Below, piece after piece: positions 1 to 11,370 of a DNA stretch of 64,000 nt. The stretch is from Pezicula radicicola. Taxonomy: Eukaryota > Ascomycota > Leotiomycetes > Helotiales > Dermateaceae. Within the stretch, counting starts at the first letter, position 1. Every line of letters starts with the position of its first letter. The notes beneath the pieces were generated by a model that made no database searches, had not been told where the DNA came from, and saw only the letters and a list, made by a program, of their open reading frames with translations. The stretch is taken from positions 806,001-870,000 of the forward strand of contig PDUO01000026.1 of the NCBI GenBank assembly GCA_003008705.1, in the 5' to 3' direction. Made by a program: the position numbers and the translations under genes.

Positions 1-190
1 TGATCGTCCTCAGCCTCGCTTAGATCGAGAGACTGAGAGAGGGTATGCTGTTAGTGTTGGCAGAATTCGGGAGGATGTGAGTGGTGTCTTTGATATCCAA
101 TTTGTGGCACTAAGCCATAACACTATTCTGGGAGCCGCTGGTTCGTCAATTCTTAACGCAGAGGCGGCGATTCTGCATGGTTATGTCTAA
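1..190 (+). CDS. HOM2: Aspartate-semialdehyde dehydrogenase, 3' end (partial)
   Basis: The window opens inside a coding exon: the frame starting at base 2 stays open for 62 codons and ends at TAA 188-190. The peptide runs from [20 protein letters not shown] through [19 protein letters not shown] to a short hydrophobic tail. This is the conserved C-terminus of fungal aspartate-semialdehyde dehydrogenase, which makes aspartate semialdehyde in the threonine/methionine branch. The RPQPRLDR and ALSHNT.LGAAG blocks are the ones I recognise in that family. The 5' part, start and introns lie outside the window. Assignment is from recognised motifs only, without an alignment. Confidence 0.85.
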   Translation, partial: DRPQPRLDRETERGYAVSVGRIREDVSGVFDIQFVALSHNTILGAAGSSILNAEAAILHGYV

Positions 191-1405
191 ATCAGTAGCT
201 GAACGTATGGAAATTATTGAGACCTTCAGCAGAAGTCATTATATTGATTCCTAGTTGCTGCAAAGCAGTCCTATTTAAGCATTTCGTGATCATACCTGGT
301 GATGTTATACTTCACTCAGGCACCAGTACGAAGGGGGGTTTCAAGAAATAAGCGTCACCCCCCCTAGCTCGCTTAAAGACGTTCAGGGTCTCTGAGGTGC
401 ACAGTTCTAATACTTCGTACAAAAGCTAACGCACTACTGAATAATGCCTCAGTTGAAATCGTGCAATTCAGCAACATCAAGGCAGCTGAATTACAAATCC
501 AACATCAATTACATTCGTGCTATGACGTAGGGTCAATTGGCCGGCGTCCTTTTTTTAACCTCACGATTGAGTACCCAATATCTGAGTTGGACCAGGAATC
601 GAAAGAACAAACCTCGCCACGAAAGTTAAGGATATCCAAGACCCGCGCGACTCACGTCAGCACTCGCAGGCGCGGTGTCTCTACTGCGATACAGAATTCA
701 GGAATGAAAAGAAATACAGACAACAGCACCTAATAAAATGCACTTGGCTGCCAGAGAGCGTTGCTCGCCCTCTCGTTGTACCAGTTGTCCTTCCCGGCAC
801 ACTCTCTAAACACTTTGCACCCCTTATCCATCCTGTTGGAAATATCGTTTAGAGTACAGATAGGCCCTGGGGCACCGGAATATTCGGAAAGTCTATTTAG
901 TATTATATGTGGTGTTTCAACCCCACATCTGAAAAGCTTTAATTCAGTTAGTTCATCATATTATTCCTGACACATCCGAAGGCGCCACAAGCCAAGTGTC
1001 TCCTGTAGGAGGGCTCCGGCCACGCTCCATTCCATCAATCTGAAAAATCATCTTGCAAGGTGCCTCAACGAGACGCAAGCCAACCACGGCCACCGAAACC
1101 CTCTTTGGCCTTTCGTGATCATTTTATATTCTTCAACCACCCTGCATTCAAGCTTCAACGAGTGCGATACGTTCATTGCAGCAAAGAAATGTCCCTTCAA
1201 ATGAAGTTGGGTTTTCGCACCGTTATTCTTGCCAACTTGTGTAACTAAATTTCATCTTTGTTATTCTTCAAATGGAGGAATGTCCACTCCTACAGTCAAC
1301 CTGTAGTTTTATAAAAGATGTCGTACTGCCGAATCTATAAGTCCGTTTAGTAAAAGAGCCAGGTGAAATGAAACATGTTGAATATGGTGAATAATATGGG
1401 AATAG
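191..1405. other. Intergenic between HOM2 and a 2EXR gene
   Basis: This stretch separates the HOM2 3' end from the 3' end of a convergent gene, so it should hold both 3' UTRs. Small open frames of 60-90 codons occur on the plus strand (around 461-733, 761-970 and 1060-1248), but none has a recognisable motif or splice context. I see no repeat or RNA gene. Confidence 0.5.
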
Positions 1406-2697
1406 TCATGTAATCGTCCTCCTACTACAAGTAGACTCATTACCACACACTAGATCCCAGTCATCAACTTCTTCATCTGTTATTTCTTTTGACAGATCGC
1501 CCTCGCCTTGATCTTTGTCTAGATCAGCTACGTGCCATCGGGAGAAAGGATCATTGGCCGCTAGCCAATGTTCTCGATATAAATGAGGGTTCAAGTCATC
1601 GCGTAATAAGACCCTGACATCTGGTAGCTTCCATCTTGGTAATTTGTGCCTGACGGCCTCTAATGATGCCATGACGCTCTTGTAGATAAAGCGAGCTTGC
1701 CTTCCATATATAGTAACCGGCCGTGTCTTCATAAACCTTACAAACCTGAGATCGTATACCGGCATTTGAACTAGTTCAGGATAGAATATAATATCCAGCT
1801 TTTCGAGCACATGAAACTCAACCCATATTGACGCTGGAAGCGCAACAAAAATATGAAAATCAACAGCCAAATGATGTATAGTTTGTAGCTGTTCGACACA
1901 TGCTTGCAACGGAGGCTGCAAAGGTCGACTAGAGTTGAGCTTGATTAACAAGTCAACCAGTATTTTAAAATAAAAATACTCGTCTCCACCAAGATAAAAC
2001 ATATCGTAGAGGGTATTCACGGGTCGGCCTTTTGTCCGTTGGAGGTGAAATGTGAAGTCAACGAATGACAAGGGCGTAAACACCTCCTTAGCAGCCCGTC
2101 TCGAATTTCTGCAGGTTCGTAGGACCGATGGTCCTGAAAGGAACTCGTCCCAGTTACAGATATAATCATGGTTGCGGAAAGCGATAAGACTGCTAGAAGA
2201 GAAATGAGGATGTCGAACTTCATAATTGCCAAGCCTGTATTGTATATGCGCAAATACTTGAAGCTTTGGCACTTCGGCGCGAGCAGCAAAGAACCATATT
2301 CGTGTTTGGATTTCGACAGGCAGATCGTTAAATCTCAAAAATGTGTAGGCTGGAACCTCCAGCTTCCGTGCCTCGTCAATACTGTTATTCTGCCAAATTT
2401 CAGTATTGCTTGCTCCTTAATTTAGGAGGCTACGGTAGGTATGTATACCTCTAGAGCCGTCTGAATGTAGAGTTCTACTTCGTTGCGCCTAGTTTGGAGA
2501 CTTAGTTCGAAATTTTTCCTCTCCGTCGCCATACGAGCTTCGAAAGCTTTACGCTTTTCTCGCTCCTCAACTTCGAATCTAAGTTGGGACTTGTATATGC
2601 TGCACTCAAAATCCTTCATTCTACGTTCCTCTACCTGACGCTGTTCCTCACTGGTCCACAAAGGAAACGGAACGTAAGTAATGGATACTGCCGCCAT
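1406..2697 (-). CDS. 2EXR/F-box-like domain protein with N-terminal coiled coil
   Basis: Two exons, 2697-2449 and 2389-1406, joined across a 59-nt intron (donor GAG|GTATAC, acceptor TTTGGCAG|AAT, phase 0), give about 410 aa. Residues 15-80 are rich in E, R and K (RRMKDFE...EEREKRKAFEARM) and look like a coiled coil. After the splice the protein reads YTFLRFNDLPVEIQTRIW, the hallmark of the 2EXR domain (an F-box-like module expanded in ascomycetes), followed by LRTCRNSRRAAKEVFTPL. The intron is needed: without it the domain would lack its leading YTFLRF. Function is unknown; 2EXR proteins are assumed to act in protein-protein contacts. Downstream residues are not recognised. Confidence 0.75.
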
Positions 2698-3415
2698 TGT
2701 GATGTTGTTATCGTTGCAAAGTGAAGTAACTTAAGTGTCCACGAAAGTTAGGAAGCCTCGGTATGGTCAAACTTAAGCCCGGCCGACACGTGAGACTGAT
2801 ACATAAACAGCCACAGCCCTCCTAGTAAAGTGTCCATTAACTCTAAATAAGGATTAAATAAAGTACCTAAAGAGCTCCCTTATTTTACTACAGAAAGAAG
2901 TTTCAAAATTAGGCTGTATTCGACCAACATCACGTGTGTGCTGCTCAACATATAATATAAATTGGCCTCGTTTAATTAGTGCATCAGGCCTCTCCTTATC
3001 ACTCAGAATATGGGAGCTTCATCGTAGAAGCCCTCCATTCCAAACTCAGCAAAGACTCACAAACATAAAAAGTTGATGTAAGTTAAAGTTTCTGCTAAAG
3101 GTCGTTCTGGTATCTGACCTTACACCCAGCTAAATATAACTGAGGTGACTAGCTAAAATATGTACCGACTCGGCCCTATTCGGGCCAATTCCCCCAATCT
3201 CCGTTTATCCATATCCATATCCATACACAGTACTTTTACCCATTAGGGAAAATGCAACGCCTCAAAAAGAAATTCAACGCCAAAGAACAGCAAAGTTGTT
3301 GCTCCGGTGGTGGTGCTGTGTGGATTTCAGCTTGTCGAGTAAACTTAAGTCGACTCTGACCGATACGAAACCAGCGCACAGCGATTAGGACACCGCCTCA
3401 GCCTCTTTGAAGACT
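2698..3415. other. Intergenic, no gene seen
   Basis: This is the promoter side of the 2EXR gene and the 3' side of the zinc-finger gene, both transcribed leftward. It is moderately AT-rich with no long frame, and I see no repeat or RNA gene in it. Confidence 0.45.
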
Positions 3416-5957
3416 TCAAAGATTCATGGCTTTCCGTCCACCCCTCTTAGCCATTCCACTTCCCCTCCGCTGCTCACTTCGTCCCCTCTCACCTGATTCC
3501 TTGCCACTTGCTCCTTTGACGGTATCAACAACACGGCCGTTCTCATCGCCATACTCTCTCTCATTTGGCGATTCCTCATCACCACTAGACAACACTTCGA
3601 TAACCTCTTTCTCCCTTCCATTTTCCATAGCTGACTCAGGACGGCGGTGTCGAAGTTCGTCGAACCGAGAGTCGGGCTGTGGATGCATTGGTAAGATCCG
3701 ATTTGGTGCTCGATTGCTGTGTGAGGATGCCGGTCTAGAGGGATCACTAGGTGTAGAGGTACGACGTCGTTTGTTTGGATTCGGATTTGAATAGCTTTGC
3801 TCCCTAGATGCAGGCTGTTCATTCTCAGAACTTGTACGGATTATACCGAAGCCTTCATGGTTTCCAGGCACTCCAAGCCGATTTAATGCTCCTGCAGAAC
3901 TCCGGTTGAGGGGCGTGAAGCTTGTTGTTGGAGTGTCGTAACCACTAGCTGGAGAGTCGCGCAAGGAAGAAGGATGATGGGGATCGATATAATGGGAAGC
4001 TTGCTTTGTGCCGTTGCTATTGCCATTTGTACCACTCATCTTACTCGGCCTGAAGTTATCTTGCTTCGGATAATCAATTTTAAGGCCCTTTGCCTTCATT
4101 GCTTGCTTGTCTTTGTCACGCAACCTCAATGACACCCCGTAACTCTTGCGAATATTACTCTTCTTTGAAGCATTCCCATTCTTCAATGACGCTAGTCTTG
4201 CCACTTTCAGTTCAGCTGATATAGAGGTATCGGCTTCCACTGCTTTAACAGCGTCCTGATACGCCTGCTCAGCTTCATCAATCTTACGGTTCAACTCAGC
4301 ATACTTTTCTGGAGGTAGGCTATTGGGCGTGACTCTTGTTTCTGGGGAATCCGCATATTGTTGCTTTCTAGTGCCGCTAGAGGAGCGAGCTTGAGATGGT
4401 GTCTGTGATGTTGGCCGTGAGAGTGGGGTAGTAAAGTTGTTTACGAGGCGGGGCAATGGTGCGGGCTCTTGGTGAGGCGGGGCTGGAACTCTATGCTGAG
4501 GCGTGTACATAGGAGGCATTGAAGGGACCTGAGGAGAAGCTTGTGTAGTCAAAGGAAGAGAGACTGGTGTCTGTGAAAGTGGTACTTTGCTTTCACTTAC
4601 AGCCTCTTGTTGAAGCTGTGCAGAAGGCGATTTGGAAGTTGTGTCCATCACAGGTGTTGCTGGTGTAATTTCTCCCTCGCAAACCCGATTTAAATTATGC
4701 TGTCGCCTATTAGTTGTATCCAGAATAGTAGGGGAAGAACCAACATACATAATTCAAGCCCTGCCTCGTGGTGAAGCCTTGAGCGCAGTTGGAGCACGCA
4801 CTCTTGAACCCTCCCGGAGGTTCTCCTTTTTGGCAGACCTTCTTGGTTACGTGCTATTGACTATTAACATTTACAACTCCAAGTCAGGTTAGTTACCTAA
4901 AACTTACGTAAGTGAATCCCGAGACACTGTGAAATGGGCCCATGTTGCACATGTCACAGATCATCTGGACTTTATTGGTAGCGGAATCGCGGTGGCTCGA
5001 TAAAGCGAGTTGTTGCATTTGGCGGGCATTTGTGAGAATAGAATCTTTTCCACCGGATGATCTCTTAAGGGCAGCGTTTCGTGCAGCAGTATTTGCAGCC
5101 TGCACCGGGTCCATTTCAACAGGCTGTCGTTGCTGGTATTGTTGATGCTGAGGTTGTTCTGGCAAACGGTCGACCATCTCAACATCCTCGCTCGGATCCT
5201 TTGTTGACATGTTAGGCCTAACAATATTCTCATCATCGTTCTCGATGATATCGTCGAGGCTGTAGCCAAGGCGATCGGCCTCAGCAAGATATCGGATGAG
5301 ATCCGTTGCTGGAACAGTCTGAAGTCTTTCCTTCAAAACCTCATCAAGAACAGATGTTGGAACAAATTCCTCGACCTGGTCGGCTGTTGCACGAGATAGA
5401 GCACTTGCGATAAACTTCGGATGCCTTCCTGAAGACTTGGTAAATGCGTCGACCACTTCCGCGCTAGCATTGGAAATTCCAGCACGCAGCACAAAGGAAA
5501 CGTGGTCATGAATGGAAAATTGATTGTCGGCATCTTCCTCGAATAGAAACTCCTTCCAATGCTCGCGGAGGAGCGCTTGAACGGCTTCCTTGGATGATTC
5601 CGCAACGACTTCTTCCAACCGAGTGATTTCTTTGGCAACTTTGATCGAACTTGGCTGGAAAGCTGGTGGATCCTCAAAGAGTCGTAGCGGTTTTGCTTTT
5701 AATGAATCGTTCTCTGCTGTCGTAGTTGTTGTTGTATCTTCGGTGCTGGAGTTGTCGTCACCTGACGCGCTAGTATCAGGCGCGTCATAAACCCGGTCAT
5801 TGGTCGCAGTTGCTTTTTCAACTTCTTCATTTTCTGCAGCGACGACTTCTGCTGCGGCTTTAGGATCGACATCAACGTCGACACCGGATTGCATTTCAGT
5901 ATCCGCGGAATGTCCATTTACGACTCCATTCTCTTCTTCCAATTCCGGTGGGGGCAT
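3416..5957 (-). CDS. C2HC double zinc-finger protein with long disordered C-terminus
   Basis: Three exons (5957-4908, 4853-4749, 4699-3416) give about 812 aa. Intron 1 (54 nt, GTAAGT...CTAAC...ATAG) and intron 2 (49 nt, GTATGT...CTAAT...GACAG) are both phase 0. Splicing rebuilds two fingers: C334-x2-C337-x13-H351-x5-C357 (ICDMCNMGPFHSVSGFTY|H) and C370-x2-C373-x12-H386-x5-C392 (ACSNCAQGFTTRQGLNY|H). Residues 1-100 are acidic; the middle of exon 1 is helical and charged. Exon 3 is Pro/Ser/Thr-rich with a short helical stretch (KYAELNRKIDEAEQAYQDAV) and ends in a basic tail. The finger pair suggests nucleic-acid or protein binding, probably nuclear; the exact role is unknown. Each intron lies directly before the zinc-binding His. 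Confidence 0.82.
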
Positions 5958-7045
5958 GACGAAATAAACGATTACTAAAGTGCAAGCGCGTCAGCACCAA
6001 TTAGACGTTGGTGGCGGGTTGCAGCAAAGAATGCAGGAACTTACTGCAACACTTATTGAAGGAAAACAGAGAGCGCAAAAACGAAAGATTAAGGGGCCTT
6101 GGGATGAAATGTTAGCATTTTGTAAGAGATCTCAGATCCAGGTAGGTAGAAAAAGGACAAACCGGTTGTATTAATTAGCGGGCATTACTGAGTCGCGGCA
6201 GTATTGAACTTTTATGTGATACTATTTCGAAGCCGAGAAGCTTAAAACTGTCGTGTGCCTCCGTGCGAATGCGAGTTTGTTGATGGAGGGAGGGTGATGT
6301 AAAAGAGAAAGTAGAAAGATGAAATAAAAAGTGAATAGACGAGGCAAGAGCTATATTAGGGCCAATCGAGTTTTATAGATAACGGTCTTATTGGTTGTTA
6401 GTGCAATCTAAAACGGGGTTAGCAAAAACTAATTTATGCATGTTAGCGTGCTTTTAAGCGCTAGCCATCTCATAGTCCACTTTCCTTGCTGCTTTAGCGA
6501 GTTTAGTAATCTAAATTGCCCCTTTAATAAGATCTTTGCAGGGATTAAAGTTTTGTCTTTTATTTAGATCACATAATACTATAAGATACCTAATATGTAG
6601 ATCGAAGCACCTCACCTTTCCCGTTGATTAAGCGTGAGACTATCATTACATAATATATGCATTCTATCTTAATATATGATATCGTATGTGTAATATGTTC
6701 ATTTAACGTTTCTTATTAGTTGTCCGACTTCATAGTGACCTGCGGCGTAATACCCCCTTTCTAGATTTCTGTCGTTTCGCTTAGAACCTTAGGGTTGGAA
6801 CGAGGTCTGGATCCCGCGCTTCTTATATTGGAATTTGGAAAGAGTGTTTTTACATCACGCTAACCTTAGAGCCTATGTACGGAAGGTGCCTTTTAGACCA
6901 AAGTGGCCACATTTACTCAACAAACCTATATCTAAACACCAACAAAAGCTACCTCCACACGTTCGGCTAAACTAAACTTCATAGCTTAAGACTTTATCAT
7001 TATAGTGAAAAATGCTGTCATATTGGCTAGTGAAACCAAGAGCAA
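5958..7045. other. Intergenic between the zinc-finger gene and the nucleotidyltransferase-like gene
   Basis: The left part is the promoter of the zinc-finger gene; a 64-codon frame at 5980-6174 has no motif and is likely leader. From about 6400 to 6720 the sequence is AT-rich with many short A/T runs. The right end should carry the 3' UTR of the next leftward gene. No repeat or RNA gene recognised. Confidence 0.45.
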
Positions 7046-8733
7046 TTATGCTGCATCTTTTACGATGTCTTCTTTATCTCCAACCTTTCCCTTCTTTTCA
7101 CTCACCAGCTTCAGCCTCTCTTCATCGGCCTTCCTCTTCTCCGCCTTGACCCTCATACCCTCTCTTGCCCGCTCCTCTTGCTTCTTCCAGCCAATCTCCC
7201 CAGCTCTCCTCCAATCTTCCAACACAAACTTTTTTACAACTTCAACATCGTAAAAGCCTTTCTCATCCTTCTTCGATGCCTGTACAATCACTCCATCAAA
7301 AGCGTCCCCTTCGAAAATGATCGCTTTCAGCGTCCTAATCGCAGCAGCTCTAAATTGAGGGTCCACACCCTCAACCGGAACACTGCCCTTGAGAACATCT
7401 CTCCACATCATATCCTCATGCCGTGTGAGCTGGAAGTCGTGTAGTCGAGTCTCGTATTGCTCGCGAACGCCGAATTGTTCAAAGGCTTCGTCGCGAATCT
7501 GTTCTCGGGTAACCTTTGCTTCGAAGTGGCTACCCTCCTCGCGGCATTTGGGTATAAACTCTTCGAGCCATTTGGCAAAGATTGGTCGCTTTGCCATCCT
7601 TTGTCTGTCATTGTGCTTTAATTTCTTCTTTCCTTGTTCGCCGCCTTCTTGTCCTTCGATAGCACCAACGACTGTTCATAACTTAGGTATTAGCAGTGTT
7701 TCTACAGGAAGGTTTAAAGATAACCAAGATACGATTTAGGAGTAGTAAGGCATGTCTCGAGAGTATACAAATCTTGAGAAATGTTATAGAACCCGAGACA
7801 ATCAGCAATACCGTACGAATCGGTCTGTAAGTGATCATTTTGATTGGGGCAAGTGAGCTACTCAAGTCAAGTGGGTTACTCAAATCATGTGAATTACTCA
7901 AACCCATCTCTTATATCTGAATAGACTTCTATTCAAAATGATCTCTTATAAACCTATTCGTACGGTAGGACAAAAATGAACAGGATTTACGAACCATCTC
8001 CAGCTTCAACTTCGGCACCCTCAAGATTCTCTTTAACCCTGAACATCCTGCACGTTGCAGCGTACCTGAACATATCCTCTAGGTTGCCAAATTGCGTCCA
8101 CCACTTTCCCTCATCAAGACCAAGGAATGCAAGGACACGTGATGGCTCATCGGTCAGAAATATCTTACTCTTTTTCCTATCCAGCAATTCGATTTCTGGT
8201 ATCCGGAGATAGAGACCAACGTTGTCAGCCGTGAGACCAAATGGACGGATCGTGGTACCAAGGATATTCCAGAGATCACCGTGAGCTGCATGAAATAACT
8301 CCCAGTCCCAACTCTTTTTCTCTGGACAAACGTGGATATCTACTTGGACAAATTTCTCCTCCGTTTCTTCGCCGTTGGCTTTGTCTCCATCTCTGTCTTT
8401 CGCCGCAGTTTCTGGCCAAGGTAAGGCCATGTTGATAGTCGGATTTCCCTTCTCCGTGATCCAATCCTTAGCATTGAGTGCTTGTGACAATGTCTCGGCC
8501 GCTGCTTTGAGTGGTTGCTGAGTCAAGTCGCAGTCAACTGAGCGTGGTTCGCATACGAGGAAGTCAACATCGCCATATGACATCTTGCCTGGAGCTTCAA
8601 TTGGTGCTTTAACATGGTTGAAATGTTGACGCAGGACGAAATGTGTATTCTTTAGGATTTGCTTGTAAATGTTTAACGGCATGCGTGGTGTCAAAAGCGG
8701 AGGCGTGCGTGAGGCAAAGGCTTGACCACCCAT
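7046..8733 (-). CDS. Conserved fungal protein with nucleotidyltransferase-like motifs; MITE in its intron
   Basis: Two reading frames are parts of one gene. Exon 1 (8733 to about 7995) starts at MGGQAFASR; an in-frame ATG 18 codons upstream adds only a hydrophobic leader atypical of the family. It carries SYGDVDFLVCEP and later KFVQVDIHV, which fit the spaced D-x-D and single-D pattern of the nucleotidyltransferase fold (inference). Exon 2 (about 7671-7046) has in-frame lysine-rich residues, then DRQRMAKRPIFAKWLEEFIP, and ends in a charged helix. Joined length is about 454 aa. The proposed intron 7994-7672 is 323 nt, far longer than its neighbours, and contains a 155-bp MITE. Donor choice is uncertain (GTTCGT at 7994, or GTGCCG slightly upstream); the acceptor AACAG|TC at 7672 is the only in-frame option I found. 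No experimental role is known to me. Confidence 0.7.
7811..7965. mobile_element. MITE, CCGTACGAAT family, copy 1 (intronic)
   Basis: A 155-bp element with near-perfect terminal inverted repeats of about 35 bp: the left end starts CCGTACGAATCGGTCTGTAA and the right end, reverse-complemented, starts CCGTACGAATAGGTTTATAA; both continue into GATCATTTTGA. It is flanked by TA on both sides (7809-7810 and 7966-7967), the target duplication typical of Tc1/mariner-type elements. The interior has repeated TTACTCAA/AAGTCAAGT words. There is no coding capacity. It sits in the intron of the nucleotidyltransferase-like gene. Confidence 0.88.
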
Positions 8734-9893
8734 TATGACGAGGATTTGATAGAGAAATGTTCGACAGAGAAATGTCAGGATCAACAAGGGAGAGAAACTA
8801 GGTTATTATTCTCCTCGACCTCCGACTTGGATCCAGGCTGTTGAGTAAGAATAATGACTCTTCCACTTCCCTACTCCGAAGGAGTCAGGAACCTAATAGC
8901 AACGAGCTTTAGCGCCAGAGCGGCCCATCAGAGGGGACAATAAAGTCAGCTTCAACTATGTTCTAGATACTCTGTGGGATTAGTATAGGTATTTGTTGCA
9001 GAGGACGGGAGGGATTGTATCAAGAAAAGCATCGCTGCCTTGATTCCATGGCCTGATAGGTATGGACTAGCGCCATTCCCTTTGCCTCCACCTCTTCCTC
9101 TCAAAGAAAAACTAGGGACGACCATTTACAATTCGCGATGGGTAGTATCATAATTTTTTCTATTTGATGTAGGTACTTGTATTCCTTTTCTAATTCCTTT
9201 CTGAATCGAAGGTCATTACCCTGACGTCATGGTGCCCAAGCTCCTCAGCCCTACAGTATGCGCGCAAGTGAAGTTTCGCTCATTCGCAAGGACCCAACTC
9301 AGCAAAACTTGGCCGGTTGGCGCTGTGCCGTAACACCACCAAAGTGAAGAGTGGATTAGTATGGGTCAAGTCTTTTCAAGTGGTGTCTTCCTAGGTAGGA
9401 AATAACAGGTACTGTAGCAAAATCCCAACAGCGATCCTTTCCACGGATAGAACCAACAACACCACAAAGTGGGATGCGCGGCAACAACCAGGCGCAGGTA
9501 CTTGTCCCCATGTACAGAGAGTACTTATCTTGGAATGATTCCATAATTCCTCTATATGACTGGCCACAAACAAAGAGAATTATCGCTTCCAAGACGCAAT
9601 TGTTAATCGACAGGGCTGTGTAGCAGACTCTGCGCCAATCATCAGCACTACCAATTTCTTCTCGGAACACTGCCCCTCCAGATCACCTGGGATCACTCAT
9701 TACCATTAGGTTGCGAACCATTTTTGCCTTCACGTAACGACTTTCTGCCAAGCAAGTGGCTGAAGGCTACTACCATCATCATTGATAACCTCGACTCGTT
9801 GCTCTCCTCCACTCACATAAAACACTGACCTTCGCAGACTCGCAGATTCACTACTTCACCTGCCTACCTACATATCTACTTGTACAACACACA
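8734..9893. other. Divergent intergenic region upstream of annexin
   Basis: This region lies between the leftward nucleotidyltransferase-like gene and the rightward annexin gene and must hold both promoters. From about 9780 to 9893 it is pyrimidine-rich and ends in ACAACACACA just before the annexin ATG, as expected of a leader of a well-expressed fungal gene. Small frames (for example 9356-9670, minus) show no motif. Confidence 0.5.
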
Positions 9894-11370
9894 ATGTCGT
9901 ATCATCAATACCCTCCCCAACAGCCATACGGTGCCCCGCCTCCGGGTCGTAAGTCACTCCCACCTCATTGTTCCTACTGTTGCTGACACATGATGGCAGA
10001 GTCCCCGCAGCCAGGCTACCAACAATACCCTCCTCCCCAAGGCTATCCTCCTCAACAGCACCAACCGTACGGCGCACCTCCTCCACAACAGTACCCTCCG
10101 CAAGGCTACGGTGCACCCCCACCACAGCAGTACCCTCCTCAGCAACCATATGGCGCACCTCCTACGCCGTCATACCCTCCTCAGCAAGGCTACGGTCCTC
10201 CTTCAGGGCCCCCTCCACCACAACAGTATGGACAGCAGCCTTATGGTGGACCTCCTACGCCACAGTATCCCCCTCAGTCAGGTTATGGCCCACCACCCCC
10301 ACAGCAATATGGCGCTCCTCAGCAATTCTTCCAGCCGACTCCTCCATCATCCGGATACGGCGCACCTCAGATCATAGCTTGGAATGCAGACGCAGATGCT
10401 GCAGCATGTAGGAAAGCTATGAAGGGCTTTGGCACAGACGAGAAGACACTCATCAAAGCGCTTGCCAATAAAGACCCTCTCCAGATGCATGCAATTCGCG
10501 ACAGCTACAATAGACAATTCCGACGCACTCTCCTTACAGATGTGCAAAGCGAAGTCAGCGGCTGGCTTGAAGAAGGTCTCTGCGCTATAATCCGTGGGCC
10601 ATTGATGCAAGATGTGGTACTTCTACATAGCGCCATGAACGGACCGGGCACCAAGGAGAAGGTCTTGAATGATGTCCTCCTGGGTCGCTCCAACGCAGAT
10701 TTAAACGCAATAAAAGCCGAATACCGTAGGGTCTACCGCACCTCTCTAGAGTCTGCAATCAAGGCCGATCTGAGCATGAAGACCGAGCGTCATTTCATGA
10801 TGGTTCTTGCTGCCAACAGAGCCGAGGACAGTGCGCCTGTCATCCCACAGCAAATTGATCAAGATGTCATGGAGCTGTATAAGGCGACAGAAGGTAAAGT
10901 TGGGACAGACGAGCTACTCGTCTGCAACATCTTGAGCCAGAGAAACGATGCGCAAATTGGTGCAATCGTCCATACCTACCAACAGAAGTTTACAAGAAAC
11001 TTGGAAACTGTTATCAAAAAGGTATATATCTCCCTCTAAAATTTACCCGCTCTCAAGAATCTAACTAACATAGGAAAATGAACAGGAATTCTCTGGCCAT
11101 ATGGAAGCTGCACTCCTTCAGCAACTCCGTACTGGGACCGACAAGGCAATGCGCGATGCAATGCTTCTTGAAGAGGCTATGTCTGGCTTAGGCACCAACG
11201 ACCATCTCCTTGTTAACCGCATTGTACGCATTCATTGGAACCAGAATCATATGATGAACGTCAAGGGAGCATACAGGCATAAATATCACAAGGAATTGGG
11301 GGCTAGGATCAAGGGGGAGACAAGCGGTGATTATGAGAGGTTAATGTTAGCTTGCGTTGGTGAATTTTAA
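9894..11370 (+). CDS. Annexin with PYG-rich N-terminal tail
   Basis: Three exons, 9894-9948, 10000-11021 and 11086-11370, give about 453 aa. Exon 1 encodes MSYHQYPPQQPYGAPPPG; the first intron is 51 nt (GTAAGT...GGCAG) and the second 64 nt (GTATAT...CTAAC...AACAG). A second in-frame acceptor at 11073 would add four residues. The first ~130 residues are Pro/Tyr/Gly/Gln repeats like those of annexins A7/A11. Four annexin repeats follow, each with a GxGT-type turn: MKGFGTDEKTLIKAL, MNGPGTKEKVLNDVL, GKVGTDELLVCNIL and MSGLGTNDHLLVNRIV. Known family role: calcium-dependent binding of acidic phospholipids, in membrane traffic or repair. The acceptor was chosen because KKEFSGHMEAAL matches the repeat 3-4 linker. 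Confidence 0.93.

Noticed and set aside
4708..4750. Independent 444-codon gene starting at ATG 4750
   Set aside because: That ATG lies inside an intron by my splice model; joining to the upstream exons rebuilds the second zinc finger exactly, so the frame is the last exon of a longer gene.
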